This document shows positions 19,784-31,885 of a stretch of DNA of 64,000 nt, piece by piece. How positions within the stretch are numbered: the stretch's first letter is position 1; each line of letters opens with the position of its first letter. This stretch comes from Chara braunii (lineage: Eukaryota; Streptophyta; Charophyceae; Charales; Characeae). Where the stretch lies: NCBI GenBank assembly GCA_003427395.1, contig BFEA01000057.1, positions 3,414,363-3,478,362 of the forward strand, written 5' to 3'. The notes under the pieces are model-generated. The model did not search any database and was not told where the DNA came from. It saw only the letters and a program-made list of their open reading frames with translations. Both the position numbers and the translations under genes were made by a program.

Positions 19784-21404
19784 TGATTTATCCGAGTTCA
19801 GTTTCACCACTCAGCCTATCAAGGGTGAAACAAACCGCGTCGCCGGCGTCCCATATAGAAATATACAAATGAGCATGGCAGATCTGGTCACCAGGTATCT
19901 GCGTTCCCTCCACCGTACAGCTCCGCGTCTAGGTCGTAGCAGAGTTCCACGACTAGGAAGTTGCAGGTCATACGGGCTTCCACAAGACGTTGGCTCGTGT
20001 TTGCCGGCCATACGTCTAGCCGAAGTCCAAGGACTTTGTTAAAGCCTACATCCAGGAGTGTCCTACCTGCCAGGAGGTGAACAGTGCGAACCACCTTCCG
20101 TATGGGTTACTTCAACCCCTACCCATACCTGAGGGTCGTTGGTAGTCCATCTCGATGGATTTCGTTGGTCCCCTCCTTCCACCCACTGAGCTCGGTCATG
20201 ATGCTATCTTGGTCGTCGTTGATCGCTTCACGAAGCGTGCACATTTTTTCCCGTGCCACTATCGCATTAGCGCTCGTGAGGTCGCTGACATTGTCTTCGA
20301 CTGAGTCGTGAGAGATCACGGCTTACCCAAGAGCATCATCTCCGACCGTGACCTGCGCTTTACCAGCATATTTTGGAGACACCTACACGAGGTATACGGA
20401 TCCCAGCTCCACTTCTCATCGTCTTACCACCCTCAGATGGATGGTCAGACAGAGGTCACCAATAAAACTCTCAGTTATATCCTCCGAAAGTTTATTAGGG
20501 ATGACCAGCAGTGAGACTTACGCTTAGCCCACGCAGAGATTGCGTACAACCACACCATTTTGCCAGCCATGGGGATGTCGCCATTCTATTACGACCTCGG
20601 CTACCCGTGGATTTCCTGCGACCGTCGCGGTTGCGCCCAGACACTCGTTGTTCTGCGCTTGACAACTGGATCACGCGCATGGCGACGATTATGAAGCGTG
20701 CACATGAGAGCCTAGCCGACTCCCAGACCCTCATGGCCGCATGAGCGAACCGATCACGAATGGATCATCCATTCAAAGTCGGTGACGATGTGCTTGTCGA
20801 CACACGCCACTTGCAACTTGAAGCAGATACGCTTCGCAAGTTCAGGCGTCGCTTCTTCGGTCCATGCCGCATGCTTCAGGCCGTCGAATCTGATACTGCC
20901 GCTAGTCCGGTAAACTCATGTGTGAAGCTACCTGATTACCTTTGACAGGCTCGCGTACATGATGTTTACCACATCTTCTTGTTGCGTCCTTATCGCAGAC
21001 CGTCTGAGCGCTTCGTTGGACGTCCTTATGAGCGCCCTCCACCTATCATGGCGGACGGTCACGAGGAGTCCGTTGTTTCTGACATCGTATGTCGCCAAGT
21101 TACGGACGATACCCCTCCACGCATCGAGTACCTTGTGCGTTGGAAGGGCTATCCTCATGAGGAGGCTACTTGGGAGTCCCTCGAGCACTTGGAGCACACC
21201 CGAATGTTGGTGCGTGCATATGATCATGCTTGTCGTGTTGAGACATCCGCTCCTACTCAGCCAACTGACCCTTTTCCTCCTCCTCCGGTTGAGGAGATTG
21301 CTGAGGACGAGCCTGCTCCCTCTGCGGTCGTCCTTCAGCAGCAGAAGGACGCCTCCGCGCATCCATGGCGCACTTGTCGACGCCCTCGACATCTCGACGA
21401 CTGA
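19784..21404 (+). pseudogene. pol: Ty3 chromovirus B: end of RNase H, integrase and chromodomain, broken
   Basis: It starts with the RNase H end (TTQPIKGETNRVAG). Integrase pieces follow in shifted frames: a zinc-binding remnant near 19960-20060, the core with MDFVGP and [12 protein letters not shown] (about 20155-20245), DHGLPKSIISDRDLRFTSIF (about 20310-20370), and FSSSYHPQMDGQTEVTNKT (about 20415-20470), so the D, D and E catalytic positions can be placed. The C-terminal part has NHTILPAMGMSPFYYDLGY and FKVGDDVLVDTRHLQLEADTL (about 20775). A chromodomain, IEYLVRWKGYPHEEATWESLEHL, lies at about 21123-21195; chromodomains direct integrase to particular chromatin. Stops and frameshifts break it in several places. 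Confidence 0.85.
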
Positions 21405-22370
21405 CACTTTGATCACCTATTATCTTCTTACTAACTCACACCTTCAGGTACTCCATCATCAACTTCTTCAAGATGTTAGCATTTTGCGGCTTTGCTTCGG
21501 CATCGAATCGACTCCTACTTCATCGACGTCATCGACCACTTCGACGACTTCAACTCGGCTTCAGCTAGTTTGGACGTGACTCCCTCACGCAACCACCCTA
21601 CCCTGTATATTCCCCTTGCATTGTCGCATGATGGTTTTCACTTAGTTGGGTCTCTTTGAGTGGGCTCTCCCTTGGTATCATATAGGCATTGGGACCATAG
21701 CATTATCTTGGCTTCCCTGCTCCCAGATCTAGCTCCCTCCCCCAGTCGTTGAGTTGTGTGCATGTTTCCCTCACTCACTGCATTTCTCATCACCCTAGTG
21801 TCGACCATTGCATGCCATCAATTAGGCAAATGTCCACCCTGTTCCAGGCTCCTCTTTCATGGTCAACCCTGCATGGTGTCACCCTTTCGTCGAGCATTAC
21901 CCGCCTTGATGGTCTATCAGTTAGGGTCATTGGTTTGCATCTCTACCACTCCCTCACCCTGAGCCTGATGACCTTCCCCACGTTTGTGTGTGTCTGCCCT
22001 TAAGAGTTTCGATTCTTAGGCTGCATTCACCCCCTCTGAGACCATCCCACTCTTAGTGGTTCAGCGACATGACATTAGTTGTGACATATTGCTATCTTTT
22101 CCTTTCTGCACTCAGGCACTTGCCTCCAGGTTTTTAGGATTGTAATTTGCTACATTTCATTTTCTGTTGTTAGTTAGGATGTGTATACCAGACATCTGCT
22201 TTTCATTTGACAGTATGTAGCGTAGGCTGCATCGCATGGACTTTGCATTGAGTTTGCTCCGCATCCTAGATTTCTCAGCTCTCTTTATTGCAGAGTTCCG
22301 CTGCTTTTGCGGATAATGTGTTTATGACTCTTGCGATCCACTACAGGTTCGAGGATCGTGCAGCGGGTGT
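21405..22370 (+). repeat. 3' tail / LTR region of element B
   Basis: This non-coding tail after the chromodomain stop matches, with many differences, the reverse complement of 22650-23666, the tail of element D. Shared anchors include tgtcgcatgatggt, gggctctcccttggtat, gagcattacccaccctgatgg-like text and gcatcgcatggact..ttgctccgcatcctaga. The LTR start inside it is not fixed. Confidence 0.65.
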
Positions 22371-22649
22371 GGCGGACCCACCAGGTGTGGTGCTTCGCCT
22401 GGATAGAGATGGAGATGGAGGATGAGGGTGGAGTAAGATGGCATAACGTAGCTCCCACGCAGATTCCAACGCCTGTACTCCAAACTGTGCGAATGTAGAA
22501 TGTCCCCAAGTATAGACTCTGGCCGGGGTATACCCCAGCAGACTGACTGGACTGGATTGGAATGGTACCGACAGAGGTACCGGCCTGGACTGGACTACCC
22601 CGAATACAACACAGGCCTGTGAGAACAAGCCGAGGGGCTGGTCTCACAG

Positions 22650-23666
22650 GCTAACCAGAGGTCCGCTACACGATCCTCAGCCTGTGATGGATCACCTAGA
22701 TACAAGCACGCTTCTGCCAAGAAGAGGAACTGTACCAAAGAAAAAGAAAACCCCAGTAGTCTAGGATGCGGAGCAAGCTCCATGTTGAGTCCATGCGATG
22801 CAACCTATGATAGAAAATGTAGCAAAAATAGCAATGTCACAACTAACAGCCTAAGTGAAAGCAGAAGCAACTAACGAGTATACATGTCCTAGGAAAGCAG
22901 AAAGTAATGACAACTAAATCCTAATATGTTGGAGGCAGAGGCCTCAGTCTAAGAGCACCAAAACAACAACAAGACAATCAAATGTTGGAGGAGTGTGTCG
23001 CAAACCACAGGGTGGGATGGTCTTTGAGGGTGGTGAATGCAGCCTAGGGGTCGATAAACTCCTAAGGGCATCCATACATAATGATAGGGAGACACATGTC
23101 ATCAGGCTCAATGAGGGTAGGGAACTGGGAGGGAACAAAACCAATGACCCTAACAGATACACCATCAGGGTGGGTAATGCTCGACTAAAGGGGCGACCGC
23201 TATGTAGGGTCGACCATGCAAGGGAATCACGGAGCCTGGTATACTGGGCGCACCTAGGTGAAGCATGCAAGGCTGCCTAACTAGGGCAGGAAGGTCGGCA
23301 GAGGATAGAAAAAGTGATGGGTTAGGGAATCATGCAAATGACTCCTAAAGTGAGGGAAGTCGGAGCTAGATCCGTAAGTTGGGAAGCCAGGGCAACGCTA
23401 CGGTCGTGATGCCTATGAGTATACCAAGGGAGAGCCCAACTCAGAGGAACCCGGCGAAGGGAGACCATCATGCGACACAACTTGGGTACTGTACAGGGTA
23501 AGGTGGTAAGAGAATGACGACGTCTCAAGTAGGCAGAGCTGATCGTGACAAAGGCCGTGAAGCTGTCGATGACGTCCATGATGAGAAGTCCGGAATGCCG
23601 TCGAGAAAGAGCCGCAATGTCGACGAGCTCAAGTAGCAAAACTGGAGTGGATGGAGTACTGAGAAG
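22650..23666 (-). repeat. 3' tail / LTR region of element D
   Basis: Mirror-image partner of 21405-22370. It follows the stop of the chromodomain ORF on the minus strand. Together with B's tail it makes a diverged inverted repeat of about 1 kb arms around a 280-bp centre (22371-22649) rich in ggtacc and ctggactgg words. Confidence 0.65.
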
Positions 23667-24725
23667 TCAAAGACGTAGGAGGATAAATGTGTACCGGGCA
23701 GGACGACGACGAGTGCGTTGTGGACGCTCAAAAGCATCCGGCTGCTGTTGAAGGTCTGCCTCAGATGGAGCAGGCTCGACTCCAGCGGTCCCCTCAGCCG
23801 AGGGAGAAGGAAGAGGGTCAGTAGGCTGAGGAGGAGCAGTCAACCCAGCACGAGGAGCACGGTCATAGGCACCCACCAACATGCGAGCATGTTGCAAGTG
23901 CTCGAGGGGCTCCCAAGTAGCCTCCTCATCAGGATAACCCTTCCAACGTATGAGATACTCGACGTGAGGAGGGTTGTCGTCGGTGACTCGGCAACCAATG
24001 ATGTTTGAAACGAGGAACTCCTCGTGGTCGTCCACCATGATGGGTGGAGGGTGCTCGTACGGTCGTCTTGCGAAACGCTCAGACGGTCTGCGGTAGGGAC
24101 GCAGTAACGAGATGTGGTAGACATCGTGCACATGAGTCTGGCGTAGGTACTCGGGCAACTTCACACAGAAGTTGATCGGGCTAGATGTTGTATCAGAACC
24201 GACGGCCTGGAGAATGCGGCATGGGCCAAAGAAGCGATATCGGAACTTGCAAAGCGTGTCCACTTCGAGCTGTAAGTGGCGGGCGTCGATAAGCACATCA
24301 TCACCGACTTTGAATGGATGTTCCATCCTCGATCGGTTCGCACGTGCGTCCATGCGAGTCAAGGAAGCGACTATGTGCTCATGCGCGCTCTTCATGATCG
24401 ACGTCATGTGTGCAACCCAATCGTCCAGCGTGGGACAACTCGTGTCGGGGTGCATCTGTGACAGTCGAAGGAAGTTCGAGAGAACACGAGGGTGATAGCC
24501 GAGGTCGCAATAATAAGGTGACATCCCCGTGGCTGGCGAGACGACATGGTTGTAGGCTATCTCCGCGTGCGCAAGATGGAGATCCCACTGGTGGTCGTCA
24601 CAAACAATCTTTCGGAGAATATCTCCGAGAGTCATGTTCGTGACCTCGGTCTGACCATCAGTCTGGGGATGATAAGACAAGGAAAAAAGCGGACCTGGGT
24701 GTCGTACACCTCGTGGAGCCGTCAC
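23667..24725 (-). CDS. pol: Element D integrase C-terminal half plus chromodomain (352 aa, partial)
   Basis: This is the best-preserved part of D. Its start is not a true gene start: it continues the integrase core from 24722-25042 after a frame change. It contains LSYHPQTDGQTEVTNMT with the integrase catalytic Glu, then WDLHLAHAEIAYNHVVSPAT, GMSPYYCDLGYHPR, FKVGDDVLIDARHLQLE, FGPCRILQAVGSD, HDVYHISLLRPYRRPSE, and a chromodomain VEYLIRWKGYPDEEATWEPL near residues 265-290. The order is typical of plant-type chromoviruses. It is about 75 percent like element B's protein by eye and has far fewer breaks. Confidence 0.85.
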   Translation of the reverse strand: MTAPRGVRHPGPLFSLSYHPQTDGQTEVTNMTLGDILRKIVCDDHQWDLHLAHAEIAYNHVVSPATGMSPYYCDLGYHPRVLSNFLRLSQMHPDTSCPTLDDWVAHMTSIMKSAHEHIVASLTRMDARANRSRMEHPFKVGDDVLIDARHLQLEVDTLCKFRYRFFGPCRILQAVGSDTTSSPINFCVKLPEYLRQTHVHDVYHISLLRPYRRPSERFARRPYEHPPPIMVDDHEEFLVSNIIGCRVTDDNPPHVEYLIRWKGYPDEEATWEPLEHLQHARMLVGAYDRAPRAGLTAPPQPTDPLPSPSAEGTAGVEPAPSEADLQQQPDAFERPQRTRRRPARYTFILLRL

Positions 24726-25356
24726 CAGAAACAGCTGGTAAAGTGCGGGTCACGATCAAATATGATGCTCAGGGGAAAGCCGTGGTTACGCACGACGTGG
24801 TCAAACACGATGTCGGCGACCTCATGTGCACTAATGGCATAGCGGTACGTAACAAAGCGTGCGGGCTTCGTGAAGCGGTTGACAACGACCAGGATAGCAT
24901 CATGACCGCGGGGGATTGGAGGACGAAGAGGACCGATAAAGTCCATCGAGATGGACTGCCAACGACCCTCAAGGATAGGACGAGGTTGGAGCAAACCATA
25001 AGGCAGGTGGTTCGCACTATTCACCTCCTGGTAGGTGGACACTCTTCGACGTAGTCCTTCACAAAGTCCTTGCGCTTCGGCCAGACGTACAGGCGACTCA
25101 CATGAGCCAACGTCTTGTGGAAGCCCATATGACCAGCGGTTGTCTGGTCATGGAACTCTGCTACTGCCTGGACACGTAGCTGTCTGGTGGAGGGAACACA
25201 AATATGGGGCTCTCTGGTGCCCTGTGAACAGTGTCGGTACACAAGACCGTTGTCCCCAAGAGAGTAGTTCGGGACGGTCTTGCCACTCCGAAGGGTCGCA
25301 TGGATGTCGCAATATTCGGGGCAGCGGCGGTACTGTGTACAAAACTCGTCGATCAT
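24722..25356 (-). pseudogene. pol: Element D integrase zinc-binding domain and core, frameshifted
   Basis: The frame at 25356-25021 holds the HHCC region (AVAEFHDQTTAGHMGFHKTL, then a Trp-Pro segment and a single Cys of the C-x2-C pair before a frame change). The next frame (25042-24722) has WQSISMDFIGPLRPPIPRGH with the first catalytic Asp, VVVNRFTKPARFV, and NHGFPLSIIFDRDPHFTS with the second catalytic Asp. Breaks at both joins stop it from being translated whole. Confidence 0.8.
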
Positions 25357-26440
25357 CGAGTGGTGGATGGTGGTGACCGAGATGGTAGCAAGCTGGATCT
25401 GCTCGAGATCATGGTCAGGGCGCCGGGATAAGGACGCCAGTGTCGAGTGGCATAAACTACTGCGAGAACCTCACGTTCATCAGCAGTGTAGTTTATCTTG
25501 GCGAGCAGGAGCTGACGGGAGTAGAAGGCTATCAGAGAATCACCTGAGCGAGACTCGACAGTGCCGTCCTCGACGGTGGTAGGAGAATAGTCAATAGAAG
25601 GCTCGTAAGTAGTTGGACGAGTAGGCGTCAGGCGGGAAGCAGTGGTAGGGGTAGGAGGTGGGAAGTGAGGGATGCGAGGATGAGAGGAATCAGGAGAGGA
25701 GGGGAAAATCTGAGAAAGCACTGCCCCTATAGCAAAGTCTAACGCATCAGTGATAAGGATAAAAGGGCGATCAAAATCGGGTAGGTGGAGAACCGGTGCA
25801 CATGTCACCGCCTTCTTCAGGGCGTGGAAGGCGTCCTCGTGGAGGGGTGTCCAAGCCCATAGTTGGTTCTTCCGAAGGAGGGTAGAGGTAAGGACATGCG
25901 AGTAGGAGGCGTAAGCTCGGATTAACTTACTGTAATAACTCGTAAGTCCAAGAAAACTACAAGGGTGCTTGGCGGACTTGGGGTTAGGCCAGTCCGCGAT
26001 ACCAGTGATCTTTGAGTTGTCCATGTGGAGACCCTGGGCAGACACGTAGCGTCCTAAGAAATCCACTTTGCGCTTGGCACAGCGGCACTTGCTCAGCTTG
26101 GCGTAGAAGCCATGTCTGAGCAAGCAGTCAAGGACGTCACGGAGGTGTTTGAGATGCTCCTCAAGGGTATGACTATAAACCAGGATATCGTCGAGATAGA
26201 CGAGAACGTACTGCTCCAGAATGTCCCTGAAGATGTCGTTCATAGCCGTCTGGAAGGTAGGTAGCGGGTGCGTTGGTGAGGCCAAAAGGCATCACCAAAA
26301 ACTCATAGTGGCCAAAGCGCGAGCGGAACGCTGTCTTCGGTTGATCCGCTGCAGCGACGCGGATTTGATGGTAACCGCTATGAAGATCAATCTTCGTAAA
26401 GCAGCGATTGTCTGCTAGGCAATTGAACAGCTCGTCGGAA
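25353..26440 (-). pseudogene. pol: Element D RT and RNase H, truncated at both ends
   Basis: RT is present from [20 protein letters not shown] (about 26430) through [16 protein letters not shown], then after an indel [20 protein letters not shown] with intact YLDD (about 26190), VDFLGRYVSAQG and FLGLTSYYSKLIRAYASYS. RNase H begins FDRPFILITDALDFAIGAVLSQ and continues to YATRHWRPYPGALT, where it jumps directly into sequence belonging to the start of integrase; the second half of RNase H is deleted. The RT start is lost at the junction with element C near 26440. Confidence 0.8.
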
Positions 26441-26553
26441 CGTTATACTTCCCCTTGACTGGCTTTAGTTCAAATGGCACCGAAGAAATCAGATCTTCGA
26501 CTTAGCGTATCGGCAACAACGTTATACTTCCCCTTGACTGGCTTTAGTTCAAA
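26439..26553. repeat. 36-bp direct repeat at the junction of elements D and C
   Basis: The 36 bases at 26439-26474 are repeated exactly at 26518-26553. The second copy is inside C's RNase H; the first lies right at the junction with D. This is either a real rearrangement scar or an assembly join. Confidence 0.85.
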
Positions 26554-27627
26554 ATCATATTGATCAATCTCAGCGACCCACCTAGTTAACTTAGGTGTCA
26601 TTCGGGCCTGCGTTTTAAGCCAACGAATTGTCTCATGATCTGAGTACACTTTGAAGTGGCGTCCTAAGAGATAGTGTCGCCATTGATCTAGAGCTTTCCG
26701 GAGAGCAAACAACTCCCTCTCATATGTAGAAGCGGCGACCTTCTCATTAGGCAGTCATCGGGACATAAACTCAACAGGTCTGTATCCATTCCCATCGTCT
26801 TGTTGGAGTATAGCGCCTATCCCGTATTGATTGGTGTCGGTGGTGACGACAAAGGGCAAAGAAGGATCAACAACCTTCAAAACCGGATAATTAATTAGAT
26901 ATTTCTTTAGACGTTTGAACGAAGTTGTACAATCTGAGTCCCACTTCCAGATGGTTTCTTTCTTTAGCAATCTGCAAAGGGGTGCAGCAATTATCGTGAA
27001 GTGTCTAACAAACTTCCGATAATAGTTGGCTAGCCCAAAGAACAACCGCAACTCAGTCAAAGTGCGGGGGTTAGGCCAATCGCGAATTGCTACAATCTTT
27101 GCGTCTTCCGGTTTGATCCCATCGCCATCAAGCACATGCCCTAGATATAAAACCTCACGCTTTTGCCCATTCACACTTCTTGGGGTTCAACTTCAACTTT
27201 GCCTCACGCAATTTATTTAGCACAAGTCGAAGGTGCTCACAATGTTCTTTCTAATCTTTGCTAAAAATCAAAATATCATCAAGATAATGACAAATTTATC
27301 AAGCCACTCGCGGAAAAGCTCATTCATAGTTCTTTGGAAAGTTGCAGGGGCATTCGTAAGACCAAAGGGCAACACAATGAACTCGTAGTGCCCGTACCTT
27401 GTTCGAAAGGCGGTCTTGTATTGGTCTTCTGGCTCTACCTCAATCTGATGGTAGCCAGACTTTAAATCAATCTTAGTGAAGTACTTGCTTCCCTGAACTC
27501 TATGCAACAGATCATAAATTCTTGGCAATGGCTCAACATTCTTAATTGTTATATCGTTTAAGCTTCTATAGTCTATGCACATGCGGACCCCGCTTTTTCT
27601 TTTGCACAAACAGCACTGGCGCACCAT
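26470..27627 (-). pseudogene. pol: Ty3/gypsy element C: RT and RNase H, frameshifted
   Basis: [42 protein letters not shown] and [20 protein letters not shown] (27600-27320); the frame shifts just inside the catalytic YLDD region (about 27280). It resumes with EVLYLGHVLDGDGIKPEDAK (27160) and LRLFFGLANYYRKFVRHFT. RNase H: LPFVVTTDTNQYGIGAILQQ, FALRKALDQWRHYLLGRHF, VYSDHETIRWLK and [17 protein letters not shown], ending near 26470. Integrase is absent because the element is cut at the D junction. Similar in type to element A rather than to B/D. Confidence 0.85.
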
Positions 27628-28351
27628 AAGGCGAGGAGCTAGGCCTTATCCATCCCTTTTCCAGCATTTCATCGAGTTGGGTTCGTAGTTCATCCAATTC
27701 TTTAAGTGACATTCTATATATATGCCCCTTAGGAATCCGACTTCCTGGTACAATCTCAATGCGATGTTTAATTGGTCGTTCCACCACACCGCTTAGCGCC
27801 TCTGCCACATCTGCGAATTCTTTCAAAATCTTTTCAATTTCGGGGGACTTTGTCTCTTCTTTGGCTTCTTGTTCCTTCACCGGGCACACATATGCTACAA
27901 ACACTTGATCATACAAATTATACTTTTTCACATGGCGGGCGAACGCGGGGGCACTAGTACAACAATGAGCTAAGCTGCTTTCCTTACCAGATTCATGGAA
28001 CAGGCGGATTCTCTTCTTTCCACTCTGCGGAGTAGGGAGCCAACACTCATGATCCCTTAACTTTATATCCGCATCTGCAGCTTCAACCCAATCCATGCCT
28101 AAAAGAATGTCAAAAGGGAGACTATCTTCCACCAAGAGAGTAAGAGAGTGGAGAACGTGTTCCACCTTCACCTCTGCTTCGAGCCGGAAGTATGTCTGGA
28201 CCCCTTCAACATATCTATCCATTACTGTTTCAGTACTATTTGCTAATTTACCGACGACGGGTTCATCCAACTGCTTTACCTTAAGCCCGAGTCGCAGCTT
28301 TTGCAAACCTTTTTTACTTATATAGTTGCGCGTAGACCCGCTGTCAATCAT
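27566..28351 (-). CDS. pol: Element C protease and start of RT (261 aa, partial)
   Basis: The aspartic protease active site is [12 protein letters not shown] at the first residues, with the second conserved strand [18 protein letters not shown] near residues 77-94. A linker follows, then the RT entry [40 protein letters not shown]. The frame is lost at a run of Lys codons (about 27600), and RT continues in another frame. The apparent start is internal to the polyprotein; the true protein would continue from gag. Confidence 0.85.
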   Translation of the reverse strand: MIDSGSTRNYISKKGLQKLRLGLKVKQLDEPVVGKLANSTETVMDRYVEGVQTYFRLEAEVKVEHVLHSLTLLVEDSLPFDILLGMDWVEAADADIKLRDHECWLPTPQSGKKRIRLFHESGKESSLAHCCTSAPAFARHVKKYNLYDQVFVAYVCPVKEQEAKEETKSPEIEKILKEFADVAEALSGVVERPIKHRIEIVPGSRIPKGHIYRMSLKELDELRTQLDEMLEKGWIRPSSSPYGAPVLFVQKKKRGPHVHRL

Positions 28352-28392
28352 ACCTCCAACTCTTACTTTATTTACTTCTAGAGCTGCAATTA

Positions 28393-30767
28393 TTAATTGT
28401 CCTTTTCATTTTTCATCTCAGTCCAGGCTTGGCGACGAGCGGCCAACTCATCACCCATGCCAACGAGGGATCCACCTAGAGAGGTACACAGACTTACTAC
28501 CTCTAGACAACTAACTAGGTGGGGACTGTCTGTCTTATCAGTTTCTGCCTGAGGAACCTTCAAATGGGAGGATGTCTTTCTGTTTACATCCGAAGTTCCG
28601 GTAGAGGCAACTTTCCCTTTTGGTTGTTTGTAATCTGGGCAGAAGGGAACGATGTGGTTGGGGTCTCGACATTTGAGGCACTGATCGACGACTTTCCTAT
28701 CTTGCCAAACCTTTTCTGTAATCCCCAATTTCTTCCAAGGCTCCCCTTCGGGCAGACCTGGATGGGGCGGATATGGCTTATCCCAGTTATTATACCAAGT
28801 GCCTCTTCCTCTTCCCCAGGTAGAATTTGAACCGAGGCCACCTTGCGAGGGACTATTGCCCTTTCCACCCACGTAGTAGCTACCTTCGCCACCACCCCTC
28901 TGGGTGCCGAGTCCTCTTCCACCACGTCCACAGCCTCCTCTTCCTCGGCCACGACCTCTTCCTTGTCGCGCTCCCCCGCGGGCTGCAACGGCCGTGTAGT
29001 CCACCTCCTGAACTACCGAACCGTTGGGTCCTCCCTCCAGACCAGGAGAGAGTCTCGACACCTCCTTCAAAAGTAAGAAGGAGATTGTCTTTCCCAGGTA
29101 TGTTCCCTGAGATAGTTCGGTACTGCCATTTCTTACCCGCTTGCAAATCTTTCCATTAATGGCAGTAGTTAGCTTTGGGTAAGAAGCCAGCATGATCTAT
29201 AGCGATCTTGCTGAATTTCTCGTATGTCATCCCCTCATCCTTTATGCGGGGATAAAGCTGAGTACGGAGAGGGTTGGGCAGTGCCCTAGCAAAGTTACTG
29301 AGGATTTGAGTAGGAGTGAGTCCATGTTCAGCGCATTGTAGGAGTTCGTCCATCGTTGCTTTGAGTGTCGACGCACTCTTCCATTTCCGATCCGCAATTT
29401 ATAAGATTAACATTTCTGTTCTTCGTGCCAAATTTTTTATCTTCAAATCTTTCTCTGATAGCTTTGAAGAAATCTTCAATTCTCGTTTGTTGTGAGTATT
29501 CAATCATAGTTTGGGAGTTGGCTTCTTTTTGCAATGATATGGCGAAGCTCATTGCGTCACCGGCCATACACGAAGTGGCCATCAATTCTTTGTCCCAATA
29601 TGGGATGCGTTGTCCGTATACGAATGATTCCACGGCCGCAATCCAATGTAAGACACTCTCCTCCTTTTTGCCTGTATAAGTCCCCGATACTTCAACTTTA
29701 ATTTTTCTCACATCCCCACTTTCTTCTTGTTGCACGCCCTTTCCTTTCTTGTCTCCATCTCCCCCATCTCCGCCTCCATCTCCTCCTCCTCTTCCGCTGC
29801 CGCGAATTATCTTTTCAATTATGGCGGGAGTGAAGGTTTGATTGATGTGATCATATAATTTCTGAATATATGATTGTATATGCTAATCAACATCTTTCGC
29901 GGACTCTTGCAGAAAGGTATTCCAGATTCCTTCAAACTCGTATTGGTGGGTTTCAACTTTTTGCAACATTTTGTTCATTGCTGCTAACTCTTGCTTTGTA
30001 TGAAGGACTGTTTCTATCAAGAGGGCAAGTTTTTCTTTTGTTGCAGTTTGCTTTTCCTTCAGGTCTTGCAACGCTTTTTGCAGCCTCGCACCCTCTGTTC
30101 ACAGCCTTTTCCTTTCATCAAGTTCTTGTCGCTTCGCTGCTAACATCTTACTATGCAATTCAATTCGTTTTTCCTCCAGCAAGAGTTCTTTTTCCCTTTT
30201 ATCTTCAATAGAATTCTGTTTTGCAATGAACGTATCTCTTTCCTCTTCTGTCTCTTCAATTCGATCGCTGGAATATGCATATTGATCATACCAATTTAGC
30301 GGTTTGACCTGGAGTTCTCCACCTGTCTGGCTACTTTCTCCGCTTTCTGTCCGTCGCCTGATGAGCCTGTCAGCAGCAAGCTCATCTTCTTCTTCTATAG
30401 TTTTTAGTTCTTCCTGCAATTCTTTTTCTAACTTTTCTTTCATTTCTTTTTTCATTCTTTCTTCCTCCATTTGTACTTTCTTTTTTATCTCTTCTTCTTT
30501 CTGTCTCTTTTTTTCTTCTTTCTCTTTCTTCTTTTCGGCCAGGCGGCGATCTATTTCAGCCTGCTCTGCAGCCGAGGGCCCAGGCTTCGTAGTGCCGGAT
30601 CTCATCATCATCCGGGAAGTGCATGTCCTCCCGAAGCCCGGGGGAAAGAAGACTCTGAATAATGAACCCAACAAAACTGAGAGGGCCAACAAGCCTGGCA
30701 TAGGATAGTCATCCATGCTGGGTAGCAACACAGGAACGGCCTTCGCTGGCTTAGCAAGTAAACCCAA
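28393..30767 (-). pseudogene. gag: Ty3/gypsy gag of element C, broken
   Basis: The N-terminal ORF (30767-30099, 222 aa) has a hydrophobic start, then a long Glu/Lys coiled-coil (residues about 75-150). Further coiled-coil text is at 30071-29883. The gag core lies at 29735-29156 in two frames (EESVLHWIAAVESFVYGQRI; ELMATSCMAGDAMSFAISL; LSNFARALPNPLRTQLYPR). A Gly/Arg-rich linker (RQGRGRGRGRGGCGRGGRG) and a CCHC zinc knuckle, CLKCRDPNHIVPFC, follow at about 28690-28640. Several frame changes and stops break it. It lies directly before protease/RT of the same element. Confidence 0.75.
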
Positions 30768-31597
30768 GTACTATACTAACTTTATGTGGATGGGATCTGC
30801 CTTGTTTTTTTTTTTTTTCAAACTCTGGATGTCGCTGCTTCAGGAATAACGAATTTCAGGAAATATAAAACTTCAACATACAGTAGGACTTTTTTTTTTT
30901 CTTACTCGCAGTTTGTGTCCCACTTAATTATCGTCTCTCTCTCTCTCCTTTTGGTCTGACTTTGTCTCCCTTTTCTTTCTTTAATTAACTCTTGTTTGTC
31001 TGTCCTCCTGCGCAGGGAATAGCTGGAGTGTTCTCTATGTCAGATGCCCTGAACGATACTTCAATCACAAATCATTTCTGCCCATATATCTTGCTTGCAA
31101 CTTGACATGGCAATCTGCCACAACCCCCAGTTATCTCTTATCTTTACTAACTCTTATAGCACAGATGTCAGATCAGATATCAGGACGACAGGATCAGACA
31201 AGGACTCCGACCAGCTCTCAACTCTTACGTGCCTAGACACTTGAGTCCCGACCTTCAGACCAGACCAGACCAAGTGTAGACCAGACAACAGCAGCGACCA
31301 CTAGAGAGGAGGGGAATTAGAGGTACTCGACACACACTCAGCATGCAGCCAGGTAAGGGGAAAAAAGTTTTTCTCTCATTCGCAGACGTCGATGAAGTTT
31401 CCTTGATCGCTCCGCACTCCACGCTCCACGCGCAGGTAAGATCTCCTCCTTAGCCCCTTCCTCTTTGGCCAACTTCCTCCTCCTAATCCCAACCACCTCT
31501 CTTCTCACACTTCCACCATAGCCAGCATCTTCAAGCCAGCATATCCTCCTCGCCGGCCTTACTCATGCCAGCACTTCAGTGAGCGCAACAAGTCACT
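30768..31597 (-). other. Untranslated leader of element C
   Basis: The stretch between primer site and gag on the minus strand. Contains poly-T runs near 30806-30818 and 30890-30900, and (CT)n at 30935-30950. No coding signal. Confidence 0.5.
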
Positions 31598-31609
31598 GCT
31601 CCGATACCA
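31598..31609 (-). other. tRNA primer-binding site of element C
   Basis: On the minus strand it reads TGGTATCGGAGC, three bases after ..TTGCA that would end the 5' LTR. The spacing is the same as at element A's site. Confidence 0.65.
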
Positions 31610-31612
31610 AAT

Positions 31613-31885
31613 TGCAAGGAACCTGACTGTTCACAACTTGCTGGAGTGTAGCTCATTGCATGCATAGAAGTCATCACGCAGATAGAGAAACTTCACACGA
31701 AGCCAAATCGAGATGAGATGAGAACTAGATAGCGCAGCTCATATTATCAAAATCACATTACACAATGAGTATCTCGAGTTCAAGAGTTTCAGTGCCAAGA
31801 GATTACAAATCTCCCTCGTTCATTCACCATTATTGGGCCTGGCTCAACCAGCGTCTACCCTAAGATCACAAGTATGGCGCCAACA
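31613..31885 (-). repeat. Candidate 5' LTR of element C (273 bp)
   Basis: On the minus strand it starts TGTTGGCGCC and ends CCTTGCA, i.e. the TG..CA ends expected of an LTR, immediately before the primer site. No second copy is in the window because the element's 3' end is missing, so the outer edge is a judgement. Confidence 0.4.

Noticed and set aside
30304-30708. 134-aa Ser/Phe-rich plus-strand frame
   Set aside because: It is the antisense shadow of the Glu/Lys coiled-coil in element C gag.
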